A stretch of 64,000 bases of DNA from positions 1-64,000 of the forward strand of contig JAJYOK010000008.1 of assembly GCA_021796215.1 (NCBI GenBank), given 5' to 3'. A program made the position numbers and the translations under genes. Positions 1 to 9,135 of the stretch are shown here, one piece after another; the stretch's first letter is position 1, and every line of letters starts with the position of its first letter. Origin of the DNA: Bacteroidota bacterium. GTDB lineage: Bacteria > Bacteroidota > Ignavibacteria > UBA10030 > UBA8401. The notes beneath the pieces are model-generated. The model did not search any database and was not told the origin of the DNA. It saw only the letters and a list, made by a program, of their open reading frames with translations.

Positions 1-1894
1 CCGTCGTCAGATACTTCATTACAGAATCGGCAACGATTGGAAGCTGCTCTGCTTCTTTCCTCTTATCACGCGATGCTTTCACATCGGCAACTGCGGTCGA
101 CGCCATCACCTCGTCGTACGACTTATAGATCGTCTTCGGCGTGATGTTGTTCTCTTCGTTATACTTCATCTGTTTTTCACGGCGGCGCTCTGTTTCATCA
201 ATCATTCGCTGCATCGAATCAGTGATCTTATCGGCATACATGATGACAAGTCCTTCCGCATTGCGCGCTGTTCGCCCCGCTGTTTGAATCAGCGAGCGTT
301 CGGACCGCAGAAACCCTTCCTTATCCGCATCGAGAATTGCCACAAGCGAAACTTCCGGCAGATCAAGCCCTTCACGAAGCAAGTTCACACCGACAAGCAC
401 GTCAAAATTTCCAAGACGGAGATTGCGAAGAATTTCCACACGTTCCAGCGCATCAATGTCTGAATGAATGTACCGCACACGCACTGAAATGTCCTGCAAA
501 TATTCGGTCAAATCTTCCGCCATCCGTTTCGTCAGCGTTGTGACGAGCACGCGTTCTTTCTTCTTTGCGCGCTGGCGGATTTCTTCGATCAAATCATCAA
601 TCTGATTTTTCACCGGACGAATCTGGACTTCGGGATCGAGTAAACCGGTCGGGCGAATGACCTGTTCGACAAATACACCTTTGCATTTTTCCAGCTCATA
701 CGGCCCCGGCGTTGCGCTGACAAAAATCACTTGATTCACCATTTGCTCCCATTCATCGAATTTAAGCGGACGGTTATCAAGCGCCGACGGAAGGCGAAAT
801 CCGAAACTTACGAGCGTTTCTTTTCGTGAGCGGTCGCCATGATACATTCCGCCGACCTGCGGTACTGTAACATGCGATTCATCAATCACGAGCAGAAAAT
901 CTTTTGAAAAATAATCGAACAGGCAGTACGGGCGAGAACCCGGCGGACGTCCGGCGAGATGGCGCGAATAATTTTCGATGCCGTTGCAGTAACCAACCTC
1001 GCGCATCATTTCAATATCAAAGCGAGTGCGCTGCTCAAGCCGCTGCGCTTCGACAAGCTTATTCATTCCGCGCAATTCGGCAAGCCGTTCTTTCAATTCT
1101 ATTTCAATTGACTTGACGCCGCGCTCGATAGATTGCCGAGTCGTGACAAATTGTTTCGCCGGATAAATTACTTCGTAATCAGTTTCGCCGAGAATGGCAC
1201 CGTCCATCCGGTTGATAATTGAAACGCGTTCGATCTCGTCGCCGAAGAATTCAATGCGCACCGCTTCTTCGTTTTCGTATGCCGGAATCACTTCCACCAC
1301 GTCGCCGCGGACACGGAAGGAGCCGCGGACGAAATCATAATCATTCCGCGTGTACAGAATATCAAGAAGTTTCTTGAGTAATTTGTTCCGCTCGATATGT
1401 TCCCCCTTTTTCACCACTACCATTTGCTCCATCCATTCGTCGGGCGCGCCGATGCCGTAAATGCTGCTGACTGATGCAACGACAATCACATTGCGCTCGC
1501 CGCTGAGCAGCGCGCTTGTTGCGCGAAGACGAAGCCGGTCAATTTCATCGTTCACCGACGCGTCTTTCTGAATATACGTGTCCGTCGTCGGCACATATGC
1601 TTCCGGCTGATAATAATCGTAATAGCTGATGAAGAACTCGACATGATCGTTCGGGAAAAATCCCTTGAACTCCGCATACAACTGCGCCGCAAGTGTTTTG
1701 TTGTGCGACATTACAAGCACCGGGCGATCAATTTGCGCAATGACATTCGAGACAGTGAATGTCTTTCCGCTTCCCGTCACGCCGAGCAGCGTTTGATATT
1801 TATCGCCGCGCCGGATGCCGTCCAGCAATTGCCGGATCGCTTCCGGTTGGTCGCCTTGCGGCGTGTAATCAGAAACAAGATGAAACATAGACAT
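1..1894 (-). CDS. uvrB: UvrABC system protein B, cut by window start
   Basis: UvrB is the DNA-loading helicase-like subunit of nucleotide excision repair; it takes over damaged sites from UvrA and recruits UvrC. The translated minus strand shows the Walker A motif GVTGSGKT (residues 38-45), the strand-separating beta-hairpin [12 protein letters not shown] (about 91-102), a DESH helicase II motif near residue 339 and the conserved helicase end [13 protein letters not shown]. About 631 residues are visible; the usual length is 660-680, so only the C-terminal UVR (UvrC-binding) motif should lie beyond the window. The start [10 protein letters not shown] is chosen; a second ATG two codons later (1888) is equally possible and no good ribosome binding site separates them. 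It begins 14 bases after the upstream permease stop, so the two may share a transcript. Confidence 0.96.
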   Translation of the reverse strand, partial: MSMFHLVSDYTPQGDQPEAIRQLLDGIRRGDKYQTLLGVTGSGKTFTVSNVIAQIDRPVLVMSHNKTLAAQLYAEFKGFFPNDHVEFFISYYDYYQPEAYVPTTDTYIQKDASVNDEIDRLRLRATSALLSGERNVIVVASVSSIYGIGAPDEWMEQMVVVKKGEHIERNKLLKKLLDILYTRNDYDFVRGSFRVRGDVVEVIPAYENEEAVRIEFFGDEIERVSIINRMDGAILGETDYEVIYPAKQFVTTRQSIERGVKSIEIELKERLAELRGMNKLVEAQRLEQRTRFDIEMMREVGYCNGIENYSRHLAGRPPGSRPYCLFDYFSKDFLLVIDESHVTVPQVGGMYHGDRSRKETLVSFGFRLPSALDNRPLKFDEWEQMVNQVIFVSATPGPYELEKCKGVFVEQVIRPTGLLDPEVQIRPVKNQIDDLIEEIRQRAKKKERVLVTTLTKRMAEDLTEYLQDISVRVRYIHSDIDALERVEILRNLRLGNFDVLVGVNLLREGLDLPEVSLVAILDADKEGFLRSERSLIQTAGRTARNAEGLVIMYADKITDSMQRMIDETERRREKQMKYNEENNITPKTIYKSYDEVMASTAVADVKASRDKRKEAEQLPIVADSVMKYLTT

Positions 1895-1908
1895 TTATAA
1901 TTTTCAAT

Positions 1909-3201
1909 TTATGCTTTAATCGTTTCCAGTCCGTGCGCGTGTGGACCCATTTCGCTCCGCCTTAATAGAAACGCAAAAAGCAGCCCGAAAAATCCAAGGC
2001 ACGAAAAGATCCACATGCCGAGATGATAACCGCCGGGATTAACTGCACTCGCACCTGAATAGTCGTTCGCCCAGCCAATAAGCAGATTGAATCCGGCAAG
2101 CCCGATATTCTGGATCATCGTCATCAATCCGTACGCCGTTCCTAATTTCGATTGGTCAACAATATACGCAACGGAGGGCCACATGATGGCGGGAATCAAT
2201 GAGAATGCAATGCCCATCATCGCCATCGGCACATACAAAGAAATATTCGTGTACGCCATGATAAGATAAACGGGGATCAGCAACAGCGATCCGAACATCA
2301 TGAACAGCGAACGTTTGCCGACACGGTCAACCATCAGGCCGAACAACGGCGTTGCGATCATTGCAAAAAGCGTGAGAATGCTCGAAAGAAATCCGCCGAA
2401 TTCGCGCGTGGTGCCGTGCGCTTCAATGAAAAATTTCACCGCGAATGTCTGAAACGGAAAGATACCCGAATAAAAAGTAATACACAGCGCAACAATGAAC
2501 CAATACGACGTCCCGAATTTGAAAATATCCGAGAACACCACCTTGTCTGTCGCGCCGCCCTGCCCGATCTCATATTTCTTTGCCGCGTTATCTTCCAACC
2601 CCCAATACAATATTGCTCCCGCAACGCAGATCACTCCCGCTGCAACGGTGATGAAGAGCGGAAGCTGCCAGTTCCTGAAATACGACGACGCCCAGGACGG
2701 CGAATTCAACGCGGCAAACGATCCGAGACGCGCAATGGTGAGATTCAAACCGAACGCGAAGCTCAGCTCTTTTCCCTTGAACCATTTTGCAATCGCCGTT
2801 GTCACCGCAACGATCAGCGATTCGGCACCGAGCCCGAAAATCAATCGGCCGGTTGCCATAATACCCAGAGTCGGTGTTGCAGCAGTCACCGCGGCACCGA
2901 GCAGGCACAGCACAGCAAAGATCAGCGTAGATTTTTTCGTTCCTAACCGATCAATAATAAATCCGCCGATCAACACCATGAACACATTCGGTATGCTGTA
3001 GATCGCCTGCAGCAAGCCGATGTCGGAATCTGAAAAATGCAGCTGCTTCGCCAGTACATCCGCCAGCGGGCTGATCGCATCGTAAATATAATAGTTGCCG
3101 AACATCGCCAGACTGATGAGCACAAGAACAATCCAGCGGTACGCGCGCGGCGGCGGGGGAAGTGCGCCTTCCGCACTATTCTTCGCAAGTAGTTCCGACA
3201 T
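1909..3201 (-). CDS. Major facilitator superfamily transporter
   Basis: A 430-residue inner-membrane protein with about 12 hydrophobic segments, the usual length of a major facilitator permease. The signature loop GGFIIDRLGTKK (79-90) and its second-half counterpart FGLMVDRVGKRS are both present, as expected for two six-helix halves. The N-terminus is short and proline-rich (PPPPR). The sequence YYIYDAISPLADVL followed by IPNVFMVLIGGFIIDR resembles the MFSD1-like clade, which contains a lysosomal dipeptide exporter, but substrate cannot be assigned from sequence alone. It lies directly upstream of uvrB with no evident functional link, and downstream of a weak terminator-like hairpin that separates it from the phosphorylase gene. 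Confidence 0.85.
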   Translation of the reverse strand: MSELLAKNSAEGALPPPPRAYRWIVLVLISLAMFGNYYIYDAISPLADVLAKQLHFSDSDIGLLQAIYSIPNVFMVLIGGFIIDRLGTKKSTLIFAVLCLLGAAVTAATPTLGIMATGRLIFGLGAESLIVAVTTAIAKWFKGKELSFAFGLNLTIARLGSFAALNSPSWASSYFRNWQLPLFITVAAGVICVAGAILYWGLEDNAAKKYEIGQGGATDKVVFSDIFKFGTSYWFIVALCITFYSGIFPFQTFAVKFFIEAHGTTREFGGFLSSILTLFAMIATPLFGLMVDRVGKRSLFMMFGSLLLIPVYLIMAYTNISLYVPMAMMGIAFSLIPAIMWPSVAYIVDQSKLGTAYGLMTMIQNIGLAGFNLLIGWANDYSGASAVNPGGYHLGMWIFSCLGFFGLLFAFLLRRSEMGPHAHGLETIKA

Positions 3202-3261
3202 TGTGTGCCTTTCTAAAGGAATGGATAAATTGAATTTGTGAAATAAGCTTGTCCGAAGTTG

Positions 3262-3282
3262 AAAAACCGCGCCGCAGGCGTG
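3262..3282 (-). terminator. Possible terminator after pyrimidine phosphorylase
   Basis: Read on the minus strand, a short GC-rich hairpin (CACGCC, loop TGC, GGCGCG, one wobble pair) is followed by GTTTTTC. It sits about 80 bases after the phosphorylase stop and before the permease start. A second small hairpin (ACTCC/GGAGT) precedes it. The stem is only six pairs, so this is a moderate-to-weak call. Confidence 0.4.
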
Positions 3283-3363
3283 TGGACTCCGTGGAGTTGA
3301 AAGTACGAAGAGCGTGCCGAAAAGTCAAAAAAGGGCGAGATTGAATTGACGTATATCGGCAGT

Positions 3364-4695
3364 TTACAGCACAAAAGGCTTCACACCGTTTTTATCCACT
3401 TGGCTGAGAATAAGCGGATTACGTTTAGGCGGATTGCTTCCGATTGTGAATGTTTTTGCAACACGTTCAGCAGCAGAATCAAGAACATTTTTGTTATCGG
3501 TGAAGAAAGTCGCCAGTGGTTCTCCGTTTTTCACCGTATCGCCGATCTTTTTTGCAAGAAGAATTCCCGCCTTCGGGTCAATCACATCATCAACTTTCAT
3601 TCTGCCTGCTCCGAGCTGCACAGACGTTAAGCCGAGTTCAAGCGCATCAATCGCTGTAACGTATCCGCCTTCCTGTGCAGTAACAGTGCGCGAAAATTTT
3701 GATACGGGATATTTTTCAGGATGCTCGATGAAGCTGACATCGCCGCCTTGTCGTTTCACCATCTGCACAAATTTTTCGTACGCGGCGCCGCCCTTCACAA
3801 CGTCCTTGCAGCGATCAATTCCTTCTTTCAGCGACGACGCTTTCTTGCCAAGCATCACCATTGCGCCGCCAAGAATGTACGTCAGCTCCATAATGTCGGG
3901 AATATTTTCCCCACGCAGGCAGTCAACCGATTCCATCACTTCATTCCAGTTGCCGATGGCATAACCGAGCGGTTGGCTCATATCTGTGATGAATCCGATG
4001 GTTTCTTTGCCGAAGTTAGTGCCGGTGTCAACAAGAGTCTGCGCAAGCTCGGCAGCCTTCTCATAACTCGGCATGAATGCGCCGCGCCCCGTTTTAATAT
4101 CAAGCACAAGTGCGTCTATTCCTTCTGCTAATTTTTTGCTCATAATGCTTCCGGCGATCAATGGAATACATTCAACTGTTGCCGTCACATCGCGGAGCGC
4201 ATACATTTTTTTGTCCGCCGGTGCAATTTCTTTCGTCTGACCGATCATGACAATGCCGATTTCGGCGATGACCTTTTTATATTCCGAAATTGAAAGTGCA
4301 GTGTTGAAACCGGGAATTGCTTCGAGCTTATCAAGTGTGCCGCCGGTGTGCCCCAATCCCCGCCCGCTGATCATCGGCACAGGAACGCCGCACGCCGCAA
4401 CTATCGGCGCGAGCGGAAGAGAAATTTTATCACCGACGCCGCCGGTAGAATGTTTGTCAACTTTCACGCCCGGGACTGAGGAGAGGTCAGCAATTTCGCC
4501 CGAGTGAAGCATTTCGCGTGTAAAAGCGTTTGTTTCCTCCGCGTTCATCCCCCGAAAAAACGCTGCCATAAGAAATGCCGACATTTGATAATCGGCAATC
4601 GCACCGCTGACATAGCCGCTGATGATGAAATGTAATTCTTCGGGAGAGAGTGACGCGCCTTCCCGTTTTTTTCGAATGAGCTCGACAGCTGTCAT
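3364..4695 (-). CDS. deoA: Pyrimidine-nucleoside / thymidine phosphorylase
   Basis: Catalyses phosphorolysis of thymidine (and perhaps uridine) to base plus (deoxy)ribose-1-phosphate in nucleoside salvage. The 443 residues match the family length (E. coli DeoA 440, Bacillus Pdp 433). The phosphate-binding signature KHSTGGVGD (81-89) is followed by SGRGLGHTGGTLDKLE (from 110), the family's diagnostic block, and the C-terminal alpha/beta domain is complete. Whether it is thymidine-specific or a broader pyrimidine phosphorylase cannot be settled by eye. The start lies 3 bases after the HAD-phosphatase stop, making a tight operon with the phosphatase and NUDIX hydrolase, a sensible nucleotide clean-up and salvage set. 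Confidence 0.93.
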   Translation of the reverse strand: MTAVELIRKKREGASLSPEELHFIISGYVSGAIADYQMSAFLMAAFFRGMNAEETNAFTREMLHSGEIADLSSVPGVKVDKHSTGGVGDKISLPLAPIVAACGVPVPMISGRGLGHTGGTLDKLEAIPGFNTALSISEYKKVIAEIGIVMIGQTKEIAPADKKMYALRDVTATVECIPLIAGSIMSKKLAEGIDALVLDIKTGRGAFMPSYEKAAELAQTLVDTGTNFGKETIGFITDMSQPLGYAIGNWNEVMESVDCLRGENIPDIMELTYILGGAMVMLGKKASSLKEGIDRCKDVVKGGAAYEKFVQMVKRQGGDVSFIEHPEKYPVSKFSRTVTAQEGGYVTAIDALELGLTSVQLGAGRMKVDDVIDPKAGILLAKKIGDTVKNGEPLATFFTDNKNVLDSAAERVAKTFTIGSNPPKRNPLILSQVDKNGVKPFVL

Positions 4696-4698
4696 GTT

Positions 4699-5352
4699 TT
4701 ATAGAAAAGTGAGAAGTTGAGGGAAATTTTGTATGATAAAACGGGGGTGAAGCGCATGCATTTGATCTTCGGTGAAGGTACCGAACGTAACGCCGCACAC
4801 GGCAACGCCGGCATTTTTACCGCAGAGAACGTCTTTGTCCGTGTCGCCAACCATCAGCGTTTCGGATTTTTTCCATCGCTGCTCTTTGATAATTTTCCGG
4901 ATGATGTACGGATCGGGTTTGTACGGCATTCCTTCGTCCGTTCCCTGTACCTGAGAAAAATATTGTGCAACGCCAAAATGCTGCAGCACTTTTTTTGTTG
5001 TCTCGCTCGATTTTGTTGTTGCCGTCGCTAGGCAGATTTTTTTGTGATGAAGAATTTCGATTGTTTCTTTCACGCCGGGAAACAATGTTGTCGTATTCAG
5101 CGCGCGCGGACGATAGTAGTCGCGGTACATTACTGCAGCTTCTGGAATACGCGAATGAAGCTCGCGGGGAAGCAGTTGTGAAAATGTCTCCTGCAGTGTT
5201 TTGCCGATATGAGGATAAAGATCTTCTGCGGAATACTCATCAACACCTAATTGCCGCAGCACCCACAACTGTGCGCCTGCAATGTCGCGTTTGGAATCAA
5301 TCAGCGTGCCGTCAACATCGAAAATAATATTTTTGATCGTCAGAGCCTTCAT
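4699..5352 (-). CDS. HAD-family phosphatase (phosphoglycolate phosphatase-like)
   Basis: A soluble 217-residue haloacid-dehalogenase hydrolase. Motif I is FDVDGTLIDS with the nucleophile and acid at D12 and D14; motif II is the TATTK segment; motif III lysine is in KPDPY; motif IV is MVGDTDKDV. The helical cap between motifs I and II places it with the Gph/PpaX/beta-phosphoglucomutase subfamily. Likely substrates are small phosphoesters such as phosphoglycolate, pyrophosphate or a nucleotide; the exact one is unknown. Its start overlaps the NUDIX stop by 4 bases (ATGA), indicating translational coupling, and its stop is 3 bases from the phosphorylase start. Confidence 0.88.
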   Translation of the reverse strand: MKALTIKNIIFDVDGTLIDSKRDIAGAQLWVLRQLGVDEYSAEDLYPHIGKTLQETFSQLLPRELHSRIPEAAVMYRDYYRPRALNTTTLFPGVKETIEILHHKKICLATATTKSSETTKKVLQHFGVAQYFSQVQGTDEGMPYKPDPYIIRKIIKEQRWKKSETLMVGDTDKDVLCGKNAGVAVCGVTFGTFTEDQMHALHPRFIIQNFPQLLTFL

Positions 5353-5900
5353 GTTTTACTTCTCAACAACCGCTGGCCGAGCATAATTCCGGCAATGGAT
5401 TTGCCATCAACAATTTCATTGCGCTCAATTTTCTGCATCGCTTCATCAAGCGGCATGCGCACCACGCGGAGCTCTCCGGCCGATTCGCCTTCTTCGAGTG
5501 CCTGACCATCCGGTGATTGAAATAAATCCTGCGCCATAAAAATGTGAAGCCGTTCATCACAGAATCCCGGCGTCGTGAAAATCGCCGTCAGCTTTTGCCA
5601 GTGCTTCGCTTCGTATCCTGTTTCTTCGCGAAGTTCACGCTGCGCGCAGTGAAGCGGCTGTTCCTGCACATCGAGTTTCCCGGCTGGAAGCTCAAGCACA
5701 TGCTGTTTCACCGGATAGCGAAATTGATTCACCAAAAGAATATCGTGGTTCTCGAATACCGCCAGCACAACGCTGCCGCCTGGGTGTTCTATAACTTCTC
5801 GCACCGAGCGATTGCCGGAATTATATTCGATGTTGTCAACAACAAGGTTGACAATCTTCCCTCGGTAGATTTCTTCTTTTTTCAGAACACGAAAATTCAT
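5349..5900 (-). CDS. NUDIX hydrolase, ADP-ribose pyrophosphatase type
   Basis: A 183-residue NUDIX enzyme. The NUDIX box is perfect: G74, E80, then R88-E89-L-R-E92-E93-T-G95-Y96, fitting GX5EX7REUXEEXGU. The surrounding sequence (QFRYPV upstream, ELPAGKLD at the box, GFCDE downstream) is that of ADP-ribose pyrophosphatases, which split ADP-ribose or nucleotide sugars to AMP plus a sugar phosphate in the cytosol using Mg2+. It is first of a three-gene unit with the HAD phosphatase and the pyrimidine phosphorylase. Substrate specificity is inferred from subfamily resemblance only. Confidence 0.9.
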   Translation of the reverse strand: MNFRVLKKEEIYRGKIVNLVVDNIEYNSGNRSVREVIEHPGGSVVLAVFENHDILLVNQFRYPVKQHVLELPAGKLDVQEQPLHCAQRELREETGYEAKHWQKLTAIFTTPGFCDERLHIFMAQDLFQSPDGQALEEGESAGELRVVRMPLDEAMQKIERNEIVDGKSIAGIMLGQRLLRSKT

Positions 5901-5998
5901 TTGAAAGGCGCTCTTTCTTTACATGAATACGGAGAAACGGGAAATCAATTTCCAGAAAGATGAATCGTTCGGAAAATTAAGGAAAGGATTCACCGCGT

Positions 5999-6580
5999 CT
6001 ATTTCATTCCCCTGCTGCCCGGTTTCACTGCATGTCCGCCCGCTTTGCACAGCGGACATTCTTCTTTTTTGTAGGTAACAACATCCATTTGAAGAACCGA
6101 AAGTGTTTTCGCTTCAAACTTTACGCTTCCGTTGCTGCGGTCAACAATGTAGCCGACGCCCGCGAGCCGCGCTCCATGATCTTTCACAAGCCCTATTACT
6201 TCTTCCACCGAACCGCCGGTGGTGACAACATCTTCCACAACCAGCACACGTTCTCCTTTTTTCATTTCGAAGTCGCGCCGCAGCGCCATCTTACCATCTT
6301 CGCGTTCGGCAAAAATTGTGCGAACGCCGAGCAATCGCCCGACTTCCGTGCCGACCACAATGCCGCCAATCGCCGGAGAAATTACCAGTTCTATTTCGCT
6401 GTACTCAAAATGCCTTGCAATTTCGCCGGCGAACAAATGAAGATATTTCGGAAATTGCAGCACCTTGGCGCATTGAAAATATTGCGGGCTGTGCAAGCCC
6501 GATGTCAGCTCAAAATGCCCTTCGAGCAGAGCTTTGGTTTGCTTGAAAATCTCCAGTAATTCTTCTTTGGGGAGTTTCAC
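5999..6580 (-). CDS. pyrE: Orotate phosphoribosyltransferase
   Basis: Transfers ribose-5-phosphate from PRPP to orotate, making OMP in de novo pyrimidine synthesis. The PRPP-binding loop [13 protein letters not shown] is at residues 112-124, and [13 protein letters not shown] near the N-terminus binds orotate. The end carries a short tail, [17 protein letters not shown], seen in a subset of bacterial PyrE proteins. The start codon is GTG, supported by a GAGGAG Shine-Dalgarno six bases upstream. It stands about 100 bases upstream of the NUDIX gene, with no other pyr genes nearby. Confidence 0.95.
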   Translation of the reverse strand: MKLPKEELLEIFKQTKALLEGHFELTSGLHSPQYFQCAKVLQFPKYLHLFAGEIARHFEYSEIELVISPAIGGIVVGTEVGRLLGVRTIFAEREDGKMALRRDFEMKKGERVLVVEDVVTTGGSVEEVIGLVKDHGARLAGVGYIVDRSNGSVKFEAKTLSVLQMDVVTYKKEECPLCKAGGHAVKPGSRGMK

Positions 6581-6641
6581 GTGTGGCTCCTCATGTGATA
6601 ATTAGTGAACAAATGACCGAGCGGTTCATCCCGCTAACAAA

Positions 6642-6974
6642 TCACCACTCATCTTCTAATTCTTCTAACTCTTCTTCCATTTCTTTCCTCTCGTGGAAAT
6701 CGTCCGGAGAGGTCGCGGTTTCAATGCCGCGGCGATAAATTGTTTTCGCCTCCTGAGATTGATTCTGCCTGCTGTATATTTTGCCGAGTTGATGATAAGC
6801 GGGAATGTACTTCGCATTGCGCTCAATCAATTCGAGCAATGTTGCGATTGCAAGCTGCGTTTCGCCGGCGCTGTCGTACTCAAGCGCAAGCGCATAGCGC
6901 GAGAAGGAGTCGTTCGGATCTTCTGCTAAAGATTTTTTCAATACTTCGATCCGCGTTATTGTTTTTGTTGCCAT
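6642..6974 (-). CDS. Small tetratricopeptide-repeat protein
   Basis: A 110-residue protein of helical TPR pairs. Repeats can be read at about residues 18-51 (DSFSRYALALEYDSAGETQLAIATL) and 52-85 (AKYIPAYHQLGKIYSRQNQSQEAKTIY), with the usual small/aromatic spacing, then an acidic tail (EEELEELEDEW). No signal peptide, so cytoplasmic. Such small TPR proteins mediate protein contacts; the partner is unknown. Neighbours are pyrE and the pterin dehydratase, which give no functional hint. Confidence 0.75.
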   Translation of the reverse strand: MATKTITRIEVLKKSLAEDPNDSFSRYALALEYDSAGETQLAIATLLELIERNAKYIPAYHQLGKIYSRQNQSQEAKTIYRRGIETATSPDDFHERKEMEEELEELEDEW

Positions 6975-7020
6975 AATTATAGTAATGATAATGCTGTTGG
7001 ATGTGAAAAATTGTGTACCG

Positions 7021-7299
7021 CTACTTCAGTGTGTTGATTGCCTTCGCTAACGAAAAATCTTTGTCTGTCAATCCGCCTGCGCTGTGTGTGGAAAGCACCA
7101 GCGTGACTTTGTTCCATTGAATAACAATATCGGGATGATGGTTTGCTTTTTCCGCGAGCAATGCCACCGATTGAACAAATCCCATCGCACGGACAAAATC
7201 TTTCTTAATGAAAATTTTGAAAATCTGATCATTGTTCCGCTTCCATCCGTTAAGGGATTTCATCGCGGCTGCAATTTGTTTTTCATTATAAAGTCCCAT
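7021..7299 (-). CDS. phhB: 4a-hydroxytetrahydrobiopterin dehydratase
   Basis: A 92-residue pterin-4a-carbinolamine dehydratase, the standard family size. It dehydrates the hydroxylated pterin left by aromatic amino acid hydroxylases; in many bacteria without such hydroxylases its role is unclear or linked to molybdopterin. The active-site pattern is present: H54-H55-P56, W62, H72 and D79/D81 (KANHHPDIVIQW ... THSAGGLTDKD). A strong AGGAGG site lies 4 bases before ATG. The gene is 12 bases after the radical SAM gene stop, so the two are co-transcribed. Confidence 0.92.
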   Translation of the reverse strand: MGLYNEKQIAAAMKSLNGWKRNNDQIFKIFIKKDFVRAMGFVQSVALLAEKANHHPDIVIQWNKVTLVLSTHSAGGLTDKDFSLAKAINTLK

Positions 7300-7311
7300 A
7301 TATCCTCCTCT

Positions 7312-8298
7312 TTACTTTTTAAACGGTTCTTCGCGATTCACAAAATCCGGCTGATAATAATCCTGACTTTCAAATTCCTGTGCCCACCCGTTTTCCAAGC
7401 CGAATTTATCAAGCAGAAAAAGTACTTTGTTGAATTCACTTTCGCGGATGCGGCGGTCAAGCAATTCCGTCGTTACCGCTTTGTGCGTCGGATAATATTG
7501 CGCCATGATGCTGAGTGTGACGCGCTTATCAAGTTCTGCAGCGATCCATTCAAATGTTTCTTCCGACGAAGCAATATCGTTAGGCAAAACAAGATGGCGA
7601 ATAATCAATCCGCGTTTGACCAGTGCATCTTCGCCGTATACCAATTCGTGTCCCGTCTGCCGGAACATTTCCTTAATTGCAGCGCGAGAAACGGCGCGGT
7701 ACGATTTCACTTTGGAATACCTGTAACCGAATTCGTCATCGGCATATTTTAAATCAGGAAGATAGATATCAAAAATGCCGTCGAGCAATTTCAGCACTTC
7801 CACCGAATCGTAAGCATTAGTGTTGTAAATGAGCGGCAGGTTTAATCCTTGAGGAATGGCAATCGAAAGAGCGCGCACGATCTGCGGAACAAAATGCGTC
7901 GGCGAGACAAAACCGATGGAATGACATCCTTTCGCCTGAAGCTCAAGCATCATTTCCGCCATCCGTTCAAAGGAAACCGCGTTTTTGCTCTCAGTTTTCC
8001 AATTCTGACTGATCTGATAATTCTGGCAATAAACACAGCGCAGGTTGCAATTGCCGAGGAAAATATTTCCGACTCCGTTTGTCCCGACGAGTGCCGGCTC
8101 TTCTCCGAAATGCGGACAATAAGCTGAAACAACAGGCAAATAACCGGAATAGCAGCGGGCGATTTCGTTTTTCAGGCGGTTATTTCCGCAATCGTGAGGG
8201 CAAATAACGCATGCAGAAAGCATTGCTTCCAACGCTTCCAAACGTTTGTGGAATTCACCCGATTCAAACAGTGGTATGTACGAGGGAATAAAAGGCAT
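7312..8298 (-). CDS. Radical SAM protein, PflA-like (COG1313 type)
   Basis: A 328-residue radical SAM enzyme. The [4Fe-4S] motif CNLRCVYC uses C84, C88 and C91. An N-terminal set C30-x2-C33-x3-C37 plus C49 and C61 could hold another cluster or zinc, as in proteins annotated 'putative pyruvate formate-lyase activating enzyme'. Typical family blocks follow: GFVSPTHFVPQIV, NTNAYDSVEVLKLLDG and DIYLPDLKYAD. It is probably a glycyl-radical activase or a relative of unknown target; no glycyl-radical enzyme is nearby, so the target is open. No strong ribosome binding site is visible at the ATG. Confidence 0.85.
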   Translation of the reverse strand: MPFIPSYIPLFESGEFHKRLEALEAMLSACVICPHDCGNNRLKNEIARCYSGYLPVVSAYCPHFGEEPALVGTNGVGNIFLGNCNLRCVYCQNYQISQNWKTESKNAVSFERMAEMMLELQAKGCHSIGFVSPTHFVPQIVRALSIAIPQGLNLPLIYNTNAYDSVEVLKLLDGIFDIYLPDLKYADDEFGYRYSKVKSYRAVSRAAIKEMFRQTGHELVYGEDALVKRGLIIRHLVLPNDIASSEETFEWIAAELDKRVTLSIMAQYYPTHKAVTTELLDRRIRESEFNKVLFLLDKFGLENGWAQEFESQDYYQPDFVNREEPFKK

Positions 8299-8572
8299 TG
8301 TGTTCTACTAACGTGGATAAATATACGGAAGTTTCGGAATGAATTCCAATGTGAAAAAAACCGAACGCGTTTCAAGATTCTGTATCTTCACTCTTTGTAG
8401 AAAGTCCGTCCCGATGAATTCTGCAATCGTTGACTGTAGACAGAATGTTTTTCCCCTTCACATAAAATTTCTGCTTGGTTCTCGCACTTAATTAGCGTAT
8501 TTTACAATACTTTTTGACGAGGTTTTCAAGGCACTCCGCTAACGCTGCACCATAACAATTACTTGAGGCTCC

Positions 8573-9091
8573 ATGGACTCAATCGAAAATCTTTCCCGCG
8601 AAGAATTACTAACCCTTGTGAAGGTCTACGCAAAAAACTGGCTTGCCCATGACGGCTGTTGGTTTCTTGCCGCGGAAGAAGCGTTTGGAATGGACGCTGC
8701 AATCACTCTTGACACAAAATCGTGGGAGCGGTTTGCCGTTGCAGAAGCAAAAAGAATTATGAAGGAATTTAACATCTCACCCGAAAGCGGGCTAAAGGGA
8801 TTGGAGCGAGCGTTAAGTTTCAGGATGTATGCGGCGATCAACAAACAAGAAACAGAATGGATTGACGAAAAAACATTGATATTCCGCATGATTGAATGCC
8901 GCGTGCAGACGACCCGAATATCAAAAGGCTTAGCGCCATTTCCATGTAAATCGGTCGGTAATGTTGAATTCACTCAGTTCGCCCGAACAGTGAACCCGCA
9001 CATTAAAACTCAATGCCTCAGCTGTCCGCCCGATCCCGTAAAAGATTCTTACTGTTCATGGAAATTTACAATTGCTGAAGATGCGAAGTAA
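8573..9091 (+). CDS. Cysteine-rich cytosolic protein, DUF6125-like
   Basis: A 172-residue protein without signal peptide or membrane segment. The N-terminal half is helical (SREELLTLVKVYAKNWLAHDG). The C-terminal half carries C109, C125, C148, C151 and C161, arranged ECR, PCKSVG, QCLSCPPD, YCSWKF, which looks like a metal- or cluster-binding site or redox cysteines. The overall pattern recalls the DUF6125 / 2-aminothiazoline-carboxylate-hydrolase-like group, but I recognise it only loosely. It is divergent from the radical SAM gene and followed 44 bases later by the GH20 gene on the same strand. Function unknown. Confidence 0.65.
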   Translation: MDSIENLSREELLTLVKVYAKNWLAHDGCWFLAAEEAFGMDAAITLDTKSWERFAVAEAKRIMKEFNISPESGLKGLERALSFRMYAAINKQETEWIDEKTLIFRMIECRVQTTRISKGLAPFPCKSVGNVEFTQFARTVNPHIKTQCLSCPPDPVKDSYCSWKFTIAEDAK

Positions 9092-9135
9092 CCTTCTTCG
9101 TTTGCATCTCACGCGAGGTTTCCATAACTTTTCAT

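Noticed and set aside
2416-3001. Long plus-strand frames opposite the MFS permease
   Set aside because: They are reverse-strand shadows of the permease gene, with no ribosome binding site and no family-like sequence.
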